A stretch of DNA of 17,464 bases from an uncultured Bacteroidales bacterium (GCA_900554845.1 USIY01000021.1:1-17464), one strand, 5' to 3'; shown: positions 7,770 through 14,469, counted from the first letter of the stretch. The notes: generated from the letters alone by a model not told the origin. Translations and numbers: made by a program.

Positions 7770-8957
7770 TTACTTCAAAAGGCCGTTCTTTTTAAACACT
7801 TTCTCTATAGCCTCCAATGAACGTTGAACCTGCTCCTCGGTATGAGTGGCCATCAAAGAGTAGCGGATAAGCGTATCCTGAGGCGCCACCGCAGGAGTAA
7901 CCACCGGATTGACGAACACTCCTTCATCCAACAAATCGCGGGTGACACGGAATGTCTTGTAATCGTCACGAATAAACAAGGGAATTATAGGTGTGGAGGT
8001 ATGACCGATCTCACAACCCATGGCACGGAAATTCTCAAGAGCGAATTTCGTGATTTTCCAAAGATGCTCCTGACGCTCAGGCTCAGCCTCTATAATGTCC
8101 AAAGCTGCGTTGACGGCGGCTGTGGATGCCGGCGTGATGGACGCAGTGAATATATAGGAGCGGGAATGATGACGAAGATAGTTAGTGATCGTCTTGTCTG
8201 TGGCGATGAACCCTCCTAAAGAAGCAAGCGACTTGCTGAAAGTACCCATTATCAAATCCACGTCTTCCGTAACGCCGAAATGATCGCAAGTACCGCGGCC
8301 CTGACGGCCGAACACTCCGATTCCGTGCGCCTCATCCACCATCACGGAGGCATTGTATTGTTTTGCAAGACGTACAATTTCGGGCAGATTGGCCACATCA
8401 CCCTCCATAGAGAACACTCCGTCGGTCACGATCAGTTTCACCTTGTCGGGCTCGCATTTTTTCAGCTGAGCCTCAAGGCTCTCCATATCGTTATGTTTAT
8501 ACTTCAAATAATTGGAGAATGACAATCGACGTCCTTCAATAATCGAAGCATGGTCCTGCTCATCTAGTATGATATAATCCTCGCGCCCTGTCAAAGTGGA
8601 CACAACTCCTAAATTTACTCCAAAGCCTGTGGAATAAATCATGGCGTCTTCTTTACCAACGTAATCGGCAAGTCGGGCTTCCAGATCCTTATGAATTGTA
8701 AGCGTGCCGTTCAAGAACGGAGAGCCCGCCATTCCTGTGCCATATTTACGTGTGGCCTCGACCGCCGCCTCGATTACCTTCGGATGATTGGTGAGGCCCA
8801 TATATGAATTGGACCCGAACATCAGAACTTTTTTGCCGTTCATAATGACTTCGGTATCCTGTTCGCTCGAAATTGCCCTGAAATATGGGTATACACCGGC
8901 AGCCTTAGCCCGCTGGGGCGCATCATACGCCGATAACTTCTGTTGTAATGGTTTCAT
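7770..8957 (-). CDS. spt: Serine palmitoyltransferase (alpha-oxoamine synthase, PLP)
   Basis: A PLP-dependent alpha-oxoamine synthase of 395 residues from the ATG at 8957. A GTG ten codons upstream (8987) is the only earlier start, and the homologues I know begin at this ATG (MKxLQxKLxxYD). Key residues, counted from the ATG, are His 136 (DEQDHASI, stacks on PLP), the DEAHGIG motif at 208-214, and the Schiff-base Lys 242 in GTFSKSLASLGG. The N-terminal GVYPYFRAI and the GSNSYMGLT and GTGMAGSPFLNGT segments match Bacteroides Spt better than Kbl or BioF. Spt condenses L-serine with an acyl-CoA to 3-ketosphinganine, the first step of the sphingolipids found in Bacteroidales. 2-Amino-3-ketobutyrate CoA ligase is the main alternative. 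It is the first gene of the six-gene run, with a strong promoter about 50 nt upstream. Confidence 0.88.
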   Translation of the reverse strand: MKPLQQKLSAYDAPQRAKAAGVYPYFRAISSEQDTEVIMNGKKVLMFGSNSYMGLTNHPKVIEAAVEATRKYGTGMAGSPFLNGTLTIHKDLEARLADYVGKEDAMIYSTGFGVNLGVVSTLTGREDYIILDEQDHASIIEGRRLSFSNYLKYKHNDMESLEAQLKKCEPDKVKLIVTDGVFSMEGDVANLPEIVRLAKQYNASVMVDEAHGIGVFGRQGRGTCDHFGVTEDVDLIMGTFSKSLASLGGFIATDKTITNYLRHHSRSYIFTASITPASTAAVNAALDIIEAEPERQEHLWKITKFALENFRAMGCEIGHTSTPIIPLFIRDDYKTFRVTRDLLDEGVFVNPVVTPAVAPQDTLIRYSLMATHTEEQVQRSLEAIEKVFKKNGLLK

Positions 8958-9010
8958 TATTCGTGAAGTGTCTTTCGTGATCGTCACTGCGATCTATTCA
9001 TATTAGAGTG

Positions 9011-9041
9011 CAAAGTTACGAAATTTTACCTAAGTGGCAAA
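9011..9041 (-). promoter_or_regulatory. Bacteroidota-type promoter of the spt-tgt-lptG operon
   Basis: On the minus strand TTTG (9041-9038) and TAACTTTG (9018-9011) are separated by exactly 19 nt. This matches the -33/-7 consensus TTTG-N19/21-TAnnTTTG of the Bacteroidota primary sigma factor. Transcription would begin near 9004-9007, giving a leader of roughly 48 nt before the spt ATG. That ATG has no obvious Shine-Dalgarno sequence, which is usual in this phylum. Confidence 0.75.
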
Positions 9042-9202
9042 AATTTTTATTTACACATCTACTCATTCTCCTCAAAAACACCAATTTTGAGTATTGTTGA
9101 CATTATACTATCAAGAGACGTCCTCAATACTGCATTTGTAATAATAATTATTGAGTACCCATCTTGCAGCCCTCTTCTTATTAAGATTTATTTACTATTT
9201 TT

Positions 9203-9413
9203 AGAAACTGTTTAAATTTATTATAAAAATTTGTTATAGAAGCCTTTCAGGAATTTTGAAGTTCTTTTTGGCTGATTTCGCCAAGTCTCGTCAGTCGCAA
9301 TATGGTAATTGCTCCATCCTCAACTTGCTAACCTTCTGCTCATCGACCAAAGGGAGATAAATCATCTCAAAAGCAACCCCAAAATTCTCTGAAAATAAAT
9401 TTAAACAGTTTCT
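9203..9413 (-). repeat. Repeat element A: MITE/REP-like imperfect palindrome
   Basis: A 211-bp non-coding element bounded by a perfect 20-bp inverted repeat (9203-9222 and 9394-9413, AGAAACTGTTTAAATTTATT). Inside lies a second inverted pair, GAATTTTG (9251-9258) and CAAAATTC (9380-9387). If the repeat is counted from GAAACTG, the flanks are direct TTA triplets (9201-9203, 9413-9415), which may be a target duplication. On the minus strand, 9328 down to 9261 is a 68-nt core shared with element B. It contains the hairpin GCAAT-TACCAT-ATTGC and the phrase CTTGGCGAAATCAGCC. No ORF of note lies inside. It sits between the divergent spt and sodB genes. The strand given is that of the core. Confidence 0.75.
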
Positions 9414-9674
9414 TAGAAAAAAGATAGCGGCAAATATATGGTATATAACATATTCGCAAATCACAAAATATTGAATATTTACCTGCTTTGCGCCATATTA
9501 TCCGTGATATTCACATATTTAGGCGCTAATTATATATTCCCCGGATTGCATTCATATGCCTGACGTAAATATGGAGGAGGTTTGAAAATATCGTAAAGTC
9601 GCGAACATATCCCCATTGAGGTTGTTGAAAATACAGAAAGTTTTCGATGTCGGAGACTATAAAAAATTAATGTT
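9414..9674. other. AT-rich intergenic DNA upstream of sodB
   Basis: This stretch has no coding potential I can support and no full TTTG-N19-TAnnTTTG promoter on the plus strand, so the sodB start site is not located. A GGAG at about 9653-9656 lies roughly 20 nt before the sodB ATG. The rest of the 8958-9674 gap, outside the spt promoter and element A, shows only short AT-rich inverted motifs. Confidence 0.5.
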
Positions 9675-10253
9675 ATGAAATTTGAACAACCCCGTCTTCC
9701 TTACTCTATCGATGCTCTGCAACCCGTAATCTCCCCCACTACCATAGATTATCACTATGGGAAGCATGAACGCGCCTATATCGACACTCTCAACAAACTT
9801 ATAGAAGGGACGCCATATGCGGATATGTCTCTGGAAGATATCATTGTTAAAAGCGACGGCAAGCTTTTCAACAATGCCTCACAAGCCTGGAATCACATAT
9901 TCTATTTCTTCCAGTTGGCTCCTCTGGGACTCAAGGAGCCTAACGGCATCCTTCGTGACAAGATCGATTCCACATTCGGAAGTTTCGATGAATTCAAGAA
10001 AAAATTTGAAGAAGCCGGCGCCACCCTCTTCGGCTCGGGATGGGTATGGCTGTCGTCCGACGCAAACGGCGAACTGCACATCACTCAGTCAGGCAATGCC
10101 GGCAATCCTATGACTGAAGGCCTTCATCCGTTACTGACATTCGATGTATGGGAACATGCATATTATCTGGACTATCAAAACAGAAGAGCAGAATATCTGC
10201 ACCGTCTGTGGGATATTGTCGACTGGGATATCATATCCATGAGATATGAATAA
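9675..10253 (+). CDS. sodB: Superoxide dismutase, Fe (or cambialistic Fe/Mn) type
   Basis: A 192-residue cytoplasmic Fe/Mn-family superoxide dismutase, converting superoxide to oxygen and peroxide; useful for an anaerobe during oxygen exposure. All four metal ligands are present: His 27 (YHYGKHERAY), His 74 (NNASQAWNHIFYF), Asp 157 and His 161 (TFDVWEHAYYLDYQN). Tyr 35, the second-sphere gateway residue, is also there. Gln 70 within NNASQAWNH is the outer-sphere Gln position typical of Fe enzymes. Residue 155 is Thr; in the cambialistic Porphyromonas gingivalis enzyme this position is Gly, and changing it to Thr favours iron, so iron is the likelier metal here. There is no signal peptide. It is monocistronic in appearance, framed by repeat elements A upstream and B downstream. 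Confidence 0.95.
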   Translation: MKFEQPRLPYSIDALQPVISPTTIDYHYGKHERAYIDTLNKLIEGTPYADMSLEDIIVKSDGKLFNNASQAWNHIFYFFQLAPLGLKEPNGILRDKIDSTFGSFDEFKKKFEEAGATLFGSGWVWLSSDANGELHITQSGNAGNPMTEGLHPLLTFDVWEHAYYLDYQNRRAEYLHRLWDIVDWDIISMRYE

Positions 10254-10274
10254 CGATATTTGAAATTTTTTGCT

Positions 10275-10282
10275 TAACTTTG
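10275..10282 (+). promoter_or_regulatory. Isolated -7-like box just before element B
   Basis: TAACTTTG matches the Bacteroidota -7 consensus exactly and lies 22 nt after the sodB stop codon. No TTTG stands 19-21 nt upstream; the nearest is 12 nt away. If used, transcription would begin at about 10286-10289, at the edge of element B (10288). The DUF1599 mRNA would then carry the palindrome in a leader of roughly 200 nt. Confidence 0.3.
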
Positions 10283-10287
10283 CAGTG

Positions 10288-10475
10288 TTAAGTGGCTTTT
10301 AATAAAAAGTTAATGTATATTTTGAGATTTTTTTTGGAAAGATTTCGCAAGGTAAGGAGGGAGCGATGCGGGCATCGTGACCGACGAACCTTGGCGGAAG
10401 ATGCCAAAAACAAGCCAAAATATACATTATAAGAAAAGCCATGAATATATTAACTTTTTATTAAATGCCACTTAA
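10288..10475 (+). repeat. Repeat element B: MITE/REP-like imperfect palindrome
   Basis: A 188-bp non-coding element with 27-bp terminal inverted repeats matching at 26 positions (10288-10314 and 10449-10475; ends TTAAGTGGC and GCCACTTAA). Inside is a perfect 12-bp pair ATGTATATTTTG (10313-10324) and CAAAATATACAT (10416-10427). The TTAA at each tip could be a target duplication, but that is not resolvable here. Positions 10347-10414 are a 68-nt core homologous to the minus-strand core of element A. It includes the hairpin CGATGC-GG-GCATCG (10364-10377) and the phrase CCTTGGCGGAAGATGCC. The whole element fills the gap between sodB and the DUF1599 gene and could also act as a transcription terminator for sodB. 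Confidence 0.78.
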
Positions 10476-10485
10476 GTTATAATAT

Positions 10486-11028
10486 ATGAGCAAACCTAAC
10501 ACTGCAAAGCAATTTGCACAAGCCATAGCGTTGTGCCGGGACATTTACAGCAAAAAGCTGGAGGACTACGGCACATCATGGCGCGTGATGCGTCCCATCA
10601 GTTTAACGGACCAGATATACATCAAGGCTCGGCGTATTCGTTCGCTTGAGGAAAAGGGAATCGAACAGGCCGCTGTGAACGAAGGTATCGAGCCTGAGTT
10701 TATAGGAATAGTCAATTACTGCGTCATAGCGCTGATTCAAATGAAATTGGGTGCCGGAACTCAAATTGAAAAAGAAACGGCATTGCAATTGTACGACGAA
10801 CAGATCCGCCGCGCCACTGAATTAATGACCAATAAAAATCATGATTACGACGAAGCGTGGCGACATATGCGTGTCAGCAGCTTCACCGACATTATCCTTC
10901 AGAAGCTTCTACGCACCAAGGAGATAGAGGGTCATGACGGACGGACGTTGATCAGCGAAGGAATAGAGGCCAATTATATGGATATGATCAATTATGCAAT
11001 CTTTGCCCTCATCAAGCTCAAATTCTGA
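10486..11028 (+). CDS. Tandem DUF1599 protein
   Basis: A 180-residue cytoplasmic, mostly helical protein made of two copies of the DUF1599 module (PF07659), at about residues 17-88 and 107-180. The copies share DYGTSWRVMR / DYDEAWRHMR, a SLTDQIYIKARRIRSLE / SFTDIILQKLLRTKEIE helix, and EGIEPEFIGIVNYCVIALIQMKL / EGIEANYMDMINYAIFALIKLKF. The second copy has extra sequence in the linker. The biochemical role is not established; the family has been linked to nucleotide metabolism or modification by comparative genomics, which I recall without certainty. Its 3' end overlaps the start of the next gene by 35 nt, so the pair is almost certainly cotranscribed, as in other Bacteroidales. The start ATG lies 11 nt after the end of element B with no clear Shine-Dalgarno sequence. 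Confidence 0.88.
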   Translation: MSKPNTAKQFAQAIALCRDIYSKKLEDYGTSWRVMRPISLTDQIYIKARRIRSLEEKGIEQAAVNEGIEPEFIGIVNYCVIALIQMKLGAGTQIEKETALQLYDEQIRRATELMTNKNHDYDEAWRHMRVSSFTDIILQKLLRTKEIEGHDGRTLISEGIEANYMDMINYAIFALIKLKF

Positions 11029-12397
11029 AAATACCGCAATCAACACTTCTCTCCACAAGGGAAAGTCTTTATGGATTGCCGCCGTGACTTGGCTTCTCCG
11101 TCTCGTCACGGGCGCTCTTTTTACTTTCTCGGGATTTGTAAAGGGCATCGACGCATGGGGCACCATTTACAAATTAGATGAATATTTGGCAGCACTGGGC
11201 GTTCCAATGTCGCACAGCCTTGTGGTTGTGTGCGTATATGCGCTTTGCATACTGGAATTCATGATCGGCATATATATGCTTTTCGGATGTTACCGACGTT
11301 CCAATTGTATTCTGGCACTCTTGTTCATGATTGTGATGCTTCCGCTCACTTTATGGATTGCCATTGCTGATCCCGTGGCCGATTGCGGTTGTTTCGGAGA
11401 TGCATATATCATATCCAACTGGTCGACGTTTTGGAAAAATGTCATACTTTCCGCATGCATTGTTTGGTTATTGAAATACAATAAAAGCATTCCATGCATA
11501 ATAACCCCTGCTTTCCAATGGATAGCGTTCATAGCCACAGCATTGTATTTGTTCTGCATATGCTGGTACGGTTACAACATACAGCCTATGATTGATTTCC
11601 GGCCTTACAAAACCGGAACCATGCTGATTGATGAAAGCCAAGAGGAAAACGAACCTCAATATGTTTTCGTATATAGCAAAGAGGGTACAAACCGTGAATT
11701 TACCGAAGACAACATCCCGGATGACAACGAAGGATGGTCTTTCGTTTCACGCAGACAAATCCATAATTCCGGAAGCAAAGCCGTAAACGGACATAGCTTC
11801 AGCGTTATGGACAAAGCCGGTGACGAAGACGCCACAGAAGATGCAATTGATGCAGAGGGACGGGAGTTTATTCTGTTGATTCCTTCACTCAAAGAAATTT
11901 CCGCCTCCACCACTTACAAGATCAATATGCTGTTCGATTGGGCTCAAGCCCATGATATAGGACTCATTGCCATCGTAGCTGCAAATACAGGCAGCATCCC
12001 GGAATGGGAAGATCTTTCGATGCCTCGATATGAAATCTATACGGCGGACGACACTTCAATAAAAGAGCTGGCACGTGGCAATCCATCCGTAGTTTTTTTG
12101 GATAAAGGTGTCATTAAATGGAAATCGACACTTACGGCGCTTAACGAAGACAGTTTCGCTACTCCGGACACCGATTCAGATGTAAACGAGATGGCAACAG
12201 ATGGAAAAAAAGACCTGCATAACCTTACGCTGATCTATCTGTTAGTCATGGCTTTCTTGACATGCATCTCTATGATTCCGAAGCTTTCCAATATATTCAG
12301 GCCTATGGGATATAAAGGACCTCAGAATATAAAGGAATATAAAGAAATAAAAGCAGCGCGCGCTAATCGTGATGATAAGGCTCGCCGCGAAGAATAG
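10994..12397 (+). CDS. BT_3928-like DoxX/MauE-type membrane protein with C-terminal thioredoxin-like region
   Basis: A 467-residue inner-membrane protein. The first 24 residues are soluble, followed by an integral domain of the DoxX/MauE type with helices at about 27-47, 75-97, 105-125, 148-160 and 174-192. A CGCFG motif (131-135, in DPVADCGCFGDA) sits after the third helix and is the obvious redox or metal-binding candidate. Residues about 205-400 are non-cytoplasmic or cytoplasmic and contain a thioredoxin-like stretch (EFILLIPSLKEI, IGLIAIVAAN, NPSVVFLDKGVIKWKS) without a CxxC. One more helix (about 408-429) precedes a basic C-terminal tail. In Bacteroides the equivalent gene follows DUF1599, as here. 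I know of no proven function. The start lies 35 nt inside DUF1599, because no later ATG precedes the first helix. The 3' end overlaps rlmH on the other strand by 35 nt. Confidence 0.85.
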   Translation: MQSLPSSSSNSENTAINTSLHKGKSLWIAAVTWLLRLVTGALFTFSGFVKGIDAWGTIYKLDEYLAALGVPMSHSLVVVCVYALCILEFMIGIYMLFGCYRRSNCILALLFMIVMLPLTLWIAIADPVADCGCFGDAYIISNWSTFWKNVILSACIVWLLKYNKSIPCIITPAFQWIAFIATALYLFCICWYGYNIQPMIDFRPYKTGTMLIDESQEENEPQYVFVYSKEGTNREFTEDNIPDDNEGWSFVSRRQIHNSGSKAVNGHSFSVMDKAGDEDATEDAIDAEGREFILLIPSLKEISASTTYKINMLFDWAQAHDIGLIAIVAANTGSIPEWEDLSMPRYEIYTADDTSIKELARGNPSVVFLDKGVIKWKSTLTALNEDSFATPDTDSDVNEMATDGKKDLHNLTLIYLLVMAFLTCISMIPKLSNIFRPMGYKGPQNIKEYKEIKAARANRDDKARREE

Positions 12398-12836
12398 TCA
12401 TGGCGCGGTAAATCTGTTCCACAAAAAAGAGTCGGACCATCTCGTGATTGAAAGTCATTTGCGACAGTGAGATCTTGCCGTGAGCCCTTTCATACACCTC
12501 TGGAGAGAATCCGTAAGGCCCTCCTATGACGAATACCAGCCGCTTGCGCCCTGTGGTCATCTGCTTCTCGATCCATCCTGCGAATTCCCGTGAAGAATAT
12601 TCCTTTCCATGCTCATCAAGCAATATGACCGTGTCATAACTCTGCAGATGATCCAAGATCTGATGCCCTTCAAGTTCCTTCTGACGTTGCTCTGGAAGTT
12701 GGCCAGATCCTTTTATATCCTTTATATATTCCAACTTGAAAGGAATATATCTTTTCAGGCGACCTATATATTCTTCTAATCCTTCTTCCACAAACCTCGT
12801 ATTGGTTTTGCCTACGGCATATAAAATGATATCCAT
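12363..12836 (-). CDS. rlmH: 23S rRNA (pseudouridine-1915-N3)-methyltransferase RlmH
   Basis: A 157-residue SPOUT-class methyltransferase, the full usual length. RlmH uses S-adenosylmethionine to methylate N3 of pseudouridine 1915 in helix 69 of 23S rRNA, on assembled ribosomes. The deep-trefoil SAM site is visible as LLDEHGKEYSSREFA (72-86), VIGGPYGFSP (103-112) and ISLSQMTFNHEMVRLFFVEQIYRA (122-145). It ends in the family-typical GEPYHHD tail, close to NHPYHRE in E. coli. The gene stands alone on the minus strand between two plus-strand genes. Its 3' end is embedded in the last 35 nt of the convergent BT_3928-like gene. A promoter candidate lies about 60 nt upstream. Confidence 0.95.
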   Translation of the reverse strand: MDIILYAVGKTNTRFVEEGLEEYIGRLKRYIPFKLEYIKDIKGSGQLPEQRQKELEGHQILDHLQSYDTVILLDEHGKEYSSREFAGWIEKQMTTGRKRLVFVIGGPYGFSPEVYERAHGKISLSQMTFNHEMVRLFFVEQIYRAMTILRGEPYHHD

Positions 12837-12895
12837 AAATAATAAAGTCGTACGTTTGAATGAACTATAGATTGTGAATAATTTTATTTAAACTG

Positions 12896-12927
12896 CAAAA
12901 TTAGTTAAAATCCTCAGATTATCTAAA
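12896..12927 (-). promoter_or_regulatory. Candidate promoter for rlmH
   Basis: On the minus strand TAATTTTG (12903-12896) fits TAnnTTTG. Upstream, TTTAG (12927-12923) stands 19 nt away in place of the consensus TTTG, so the -33 box is imperfect. The predicted start near 12889 would give a leader of about 50 nt before the rlmH ATG. I found no comparable plus-strand promoter for the Cys-rich gene in the same gap. Confidence 0.45.
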
Positions 12928-13003
12928 CCTTTATTGATGACACAGGTCTATTATTGTGAAAACAAAACGAAACACACTGTTTAAACATTAAACAAATCAA
13001 TCT

Positions 13004-13621
13004 ATGAAGAAAATCTTTATAGCAATAGCTTGTATAATCGCTGCCGGTTCGACAGCGGCAATGGCCCAGAACAATACGACCAAGGGCTCTGCGACCTGCA
13101 ATCAGGTTCAGTGCGGACCCGCCAACTGCAATCAGGTTCAGTGCGGACCCGCCAACTGCAATCAGGTGTCATGCAGTCCTAACGAATGTGGCAACATTCA
13201 GGGGATTTGTGGCAACCCCTGCGGCAATGCATGCTCGTTCAACGATCTGAACTTGACCGACACTCAGAAAAAGCAGCTTCAGGAGCTCAATCAGAATTTC
13301 CAGACTAAGAAAAAGGCCCTCTTCGATCAGAAGAAAGCGAACAAATCACGCAATGACTCCACCAAGTCTTCATTGCGTAAACAGGCAAAGGAACTTCGTT
13401 CCCAGAAACTCTCGGAAATCAAGAGCATCCTGACTCCGGAACAATACACCAAGTTCCTTGAGAATTATTACCTGAATGGTAACAACGAAGGCAAGAATTT
13501 CCATAAGGGCACTCCACATCACCAGTTCAGACAAAAAGGCGAAGGGCGCCCGCAATACAAGAAGATCGACAAAAAGTTCAGTAAAATGTCTGATAAGAAA
13601 TCCGATAAGAAAAGCAAATAA
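13004..13621 (+). CDS. Secreted Cys-rich repeat protein with Spy/CpxP-like LTxxQ motifs
   Basis: A 205-residue secreted protein. The signal peptide is MKKIFIAIACIIAAGSTAAMA, cleaved about residue 21. Residues 32-77 are a Cys-rich segment with ten cysteines, built from the decapeptide CNQVQCGPAN (two exact copies, a third as CNQVSCSPNE) followed by CGNxxGxC/CGNPCGNAC. Residues 84-88 (LTDTQ) and 143-147 (LTPEQ) are a pair of LTxxQ motifs flanking a charged helical hairpin, the layout of periplasmic Spy/CpxP-type proteins that respond to envelope or metal stress. The C-terminal 50 residues are Lys-, Ser- and His-bearing and probably disordered. Metal binding by the Cys segment is a plausible inference, not shown. 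It appears monocistronic and ends at a strong terminator. Confidence 0.82.
   Translation: MKKIFIAIACIIAAGSTAAMAQNNTTKGSATCNQVQCGPANCNQVQCGPANCNQVSCSPNECGNIQGICGNPCGNACSFNDLNLTDTQKKQLQELNQNFQTKKKALFDQKKANKSRNDSTKSSLRKQAKELRSQKLSEIKSILTPEQYTKFLENYYLNGNNEGKNFHKGTPHHQFRQKGEGRPQYKKIDKKFSKMSDKKSDKKSK
13097..13186 (+). repeat. In-frame 30-bp tandem repeat encoding Cys decapeptides
   Basis: Units 13097-13126 and 13127-13156 are identical 30-mers starting TGCAATCAGG. Unit 13157-13186 keeps the first 11 bases and then diverges. The identity at every third position suggests a recent duplication, so copy number may vary between strains while the reading frame is kept. Confidence 0.9.
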
Positions 13622-13626
13622 TTTTC

Positions 13627-13679
13627 ATAATAATAAATCGGGGAACATCAATTTATGATGTTCCCCGATTTATTATTAT
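13627..13679. terminator. Bidirectional rho-independent-type terminator
   Basis: A perfect 23-bp inverted repeat (13627-13649 and 13657-13679) with a 7-nt loop AATTTAT. The GC-rich centre GGGGAACATC / GATGTTCCCC is flanked by A/T runs on both sides, so it can stop transcription from the Cys-rich gene (ends 13621) and from the convergent OmpA-family gene (ends 13729). Confidence 0.88.
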
Positions 13680-13728
13680 CACTGATGCCTACTGTTATAA
13701 AGAAACCACCGCAATATTAAATGCTGTC

Positions 13729-14442
13729 TCAAAAAACTATTCTTCCTTTCTTGGCCTGTTCAAGCATTTTGCGACCGGGCATCAGGTAGATTTCCAGTCT
13801 TCGGTTCTTGCTTCGATTGCCCATAGTATTGTTCTCAACCAATGGCATTTCATCTCCATACGCATAGGGAAAAAGATATTTGGTATTGACATGTTGATTG
13901 CTGAACCAATCAAAGACAGCTTCCGCACGTAATTCCGTTATATTGTCTCTGTATGCCTCGGATCCCGTATTGTCTGTGTGCATCACCATGAGCACTCGAT
14001 ACATATCAGGATCCTTAAGATAACGCTTAATTGGATTCAACAATGTCGAAGCACTTGGACGTAAAGTTGTTTCATTCGGCATAAACAGCTGCGATGCAGG
14101 GATTGTCACCAACAACACCTCCTTGTTACGGAATGTCTCGACGGTGCATCCATTCTTTGAATTGTATTCTCGGTTATGCAATCTGTTTCTGCCTTCCTTG
14201 TCTTGGAATTTGCGTATAAGATCGGCGCTTTTTTCGTCGAGTTCGACAGAATTAATCATTTCCACGAACGACATTTCATCAAGATTGTCATCTCGGACAT
14301 TCTCGTTTTGAACCGTTATCTGCTTCTGTTTCTGAGCATATGCGTCAAGACTTCCGATCGTCCATATGATTGCGGAAAACGCCAGCATCAATATCTTATA
14401 TCGCCTTATCGATCGATTGTTCATCTTTCTAAACATTTTCAA
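13729..14442 (-). CDS. OmpA-family peptidoglycan-binding protein
   Basis: A 237-residue protein exported by an N-terminal signal that starts with a basic region (residues 1-16) and a hydrophobic segment (17-36, ending SLDAYAQ). Met 3 and Met 7 are other possible starts. Residues about 115-222 form an OmpA C-terminal domain: SQLFMPNETTLRPSA, VLMVMHTDNTGSEAY, ITELRAEAVFDWF and GNRSKNRRLEIYLMPG. Asp 157 and Arg 172, the pair that holds the diaminopimelate side chain of peptidoglycan in the family, are both present. There is no beta-barrel or lipobox, so it is probably a soluble or signal-anchored periplasmic protein. It follows rimM after 27 nt and is the last gene of the DUF4290-murA-rimM run. 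A terminator lies downstream. Confidence 0.85.
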   Translation of the reverse strand: MKMFRKMNNRSIRRYKILMLAFSAIIWTIGSLDAYAQKQKQITVQNENVRDDNLDEMSFVEMINSVELDEKSADLIRKFQDKEGRNRLHNREYNSKNGCTVETFRNKEVLLVTIPASQLFMPNETTLRPSASTLLNPIKRYLKDPDMYRVLMVMHTDNTGSEAYRDNITELRAEAVFDWFSNQHVNTKYLFPYAYGDEMPLVENNTMGNRSKNRRLEIYLMPGRKMLEQAKKGRIVF

Positions 14443-14469
14443 ACCGCTTGGGAAAACACTCCCGGCATC

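Noticed and set aside
8958..8987. GTG at 8987 as the spt start.
   Set aside because: The ATG at 8957 matches the N-terminus of the homologues I know, and the ten extra residues (TITKDTSRI after the start) have no counterpart.
9090..9155. Two alternative 7-bp pairings (9090-9096 with 9125-9131; 9123-9129 with 9149-9155) that resemble an attenuator switch.
   Set aside because: They are short, AT-rich, far from any start codon and not followed by a T-run or GC-rich stem. Chance is a sufficient explanation.
9203..9413. Element A as a CRISPR repeat or integron attachment site.
   Set aside because: There is a single palindrome, no regular spacers, no cas genes and no integrase. The terminal inverted repeats fit a MITE/REP-like element better.
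10331..10400. AAGGAGG (10354-10360) inside element B as a ribosome binding site for a small gene.
   Set aside because: No ATG/GTG frame of useful length follows at the right distance, and the sequence is explained as part of the shared structured core.
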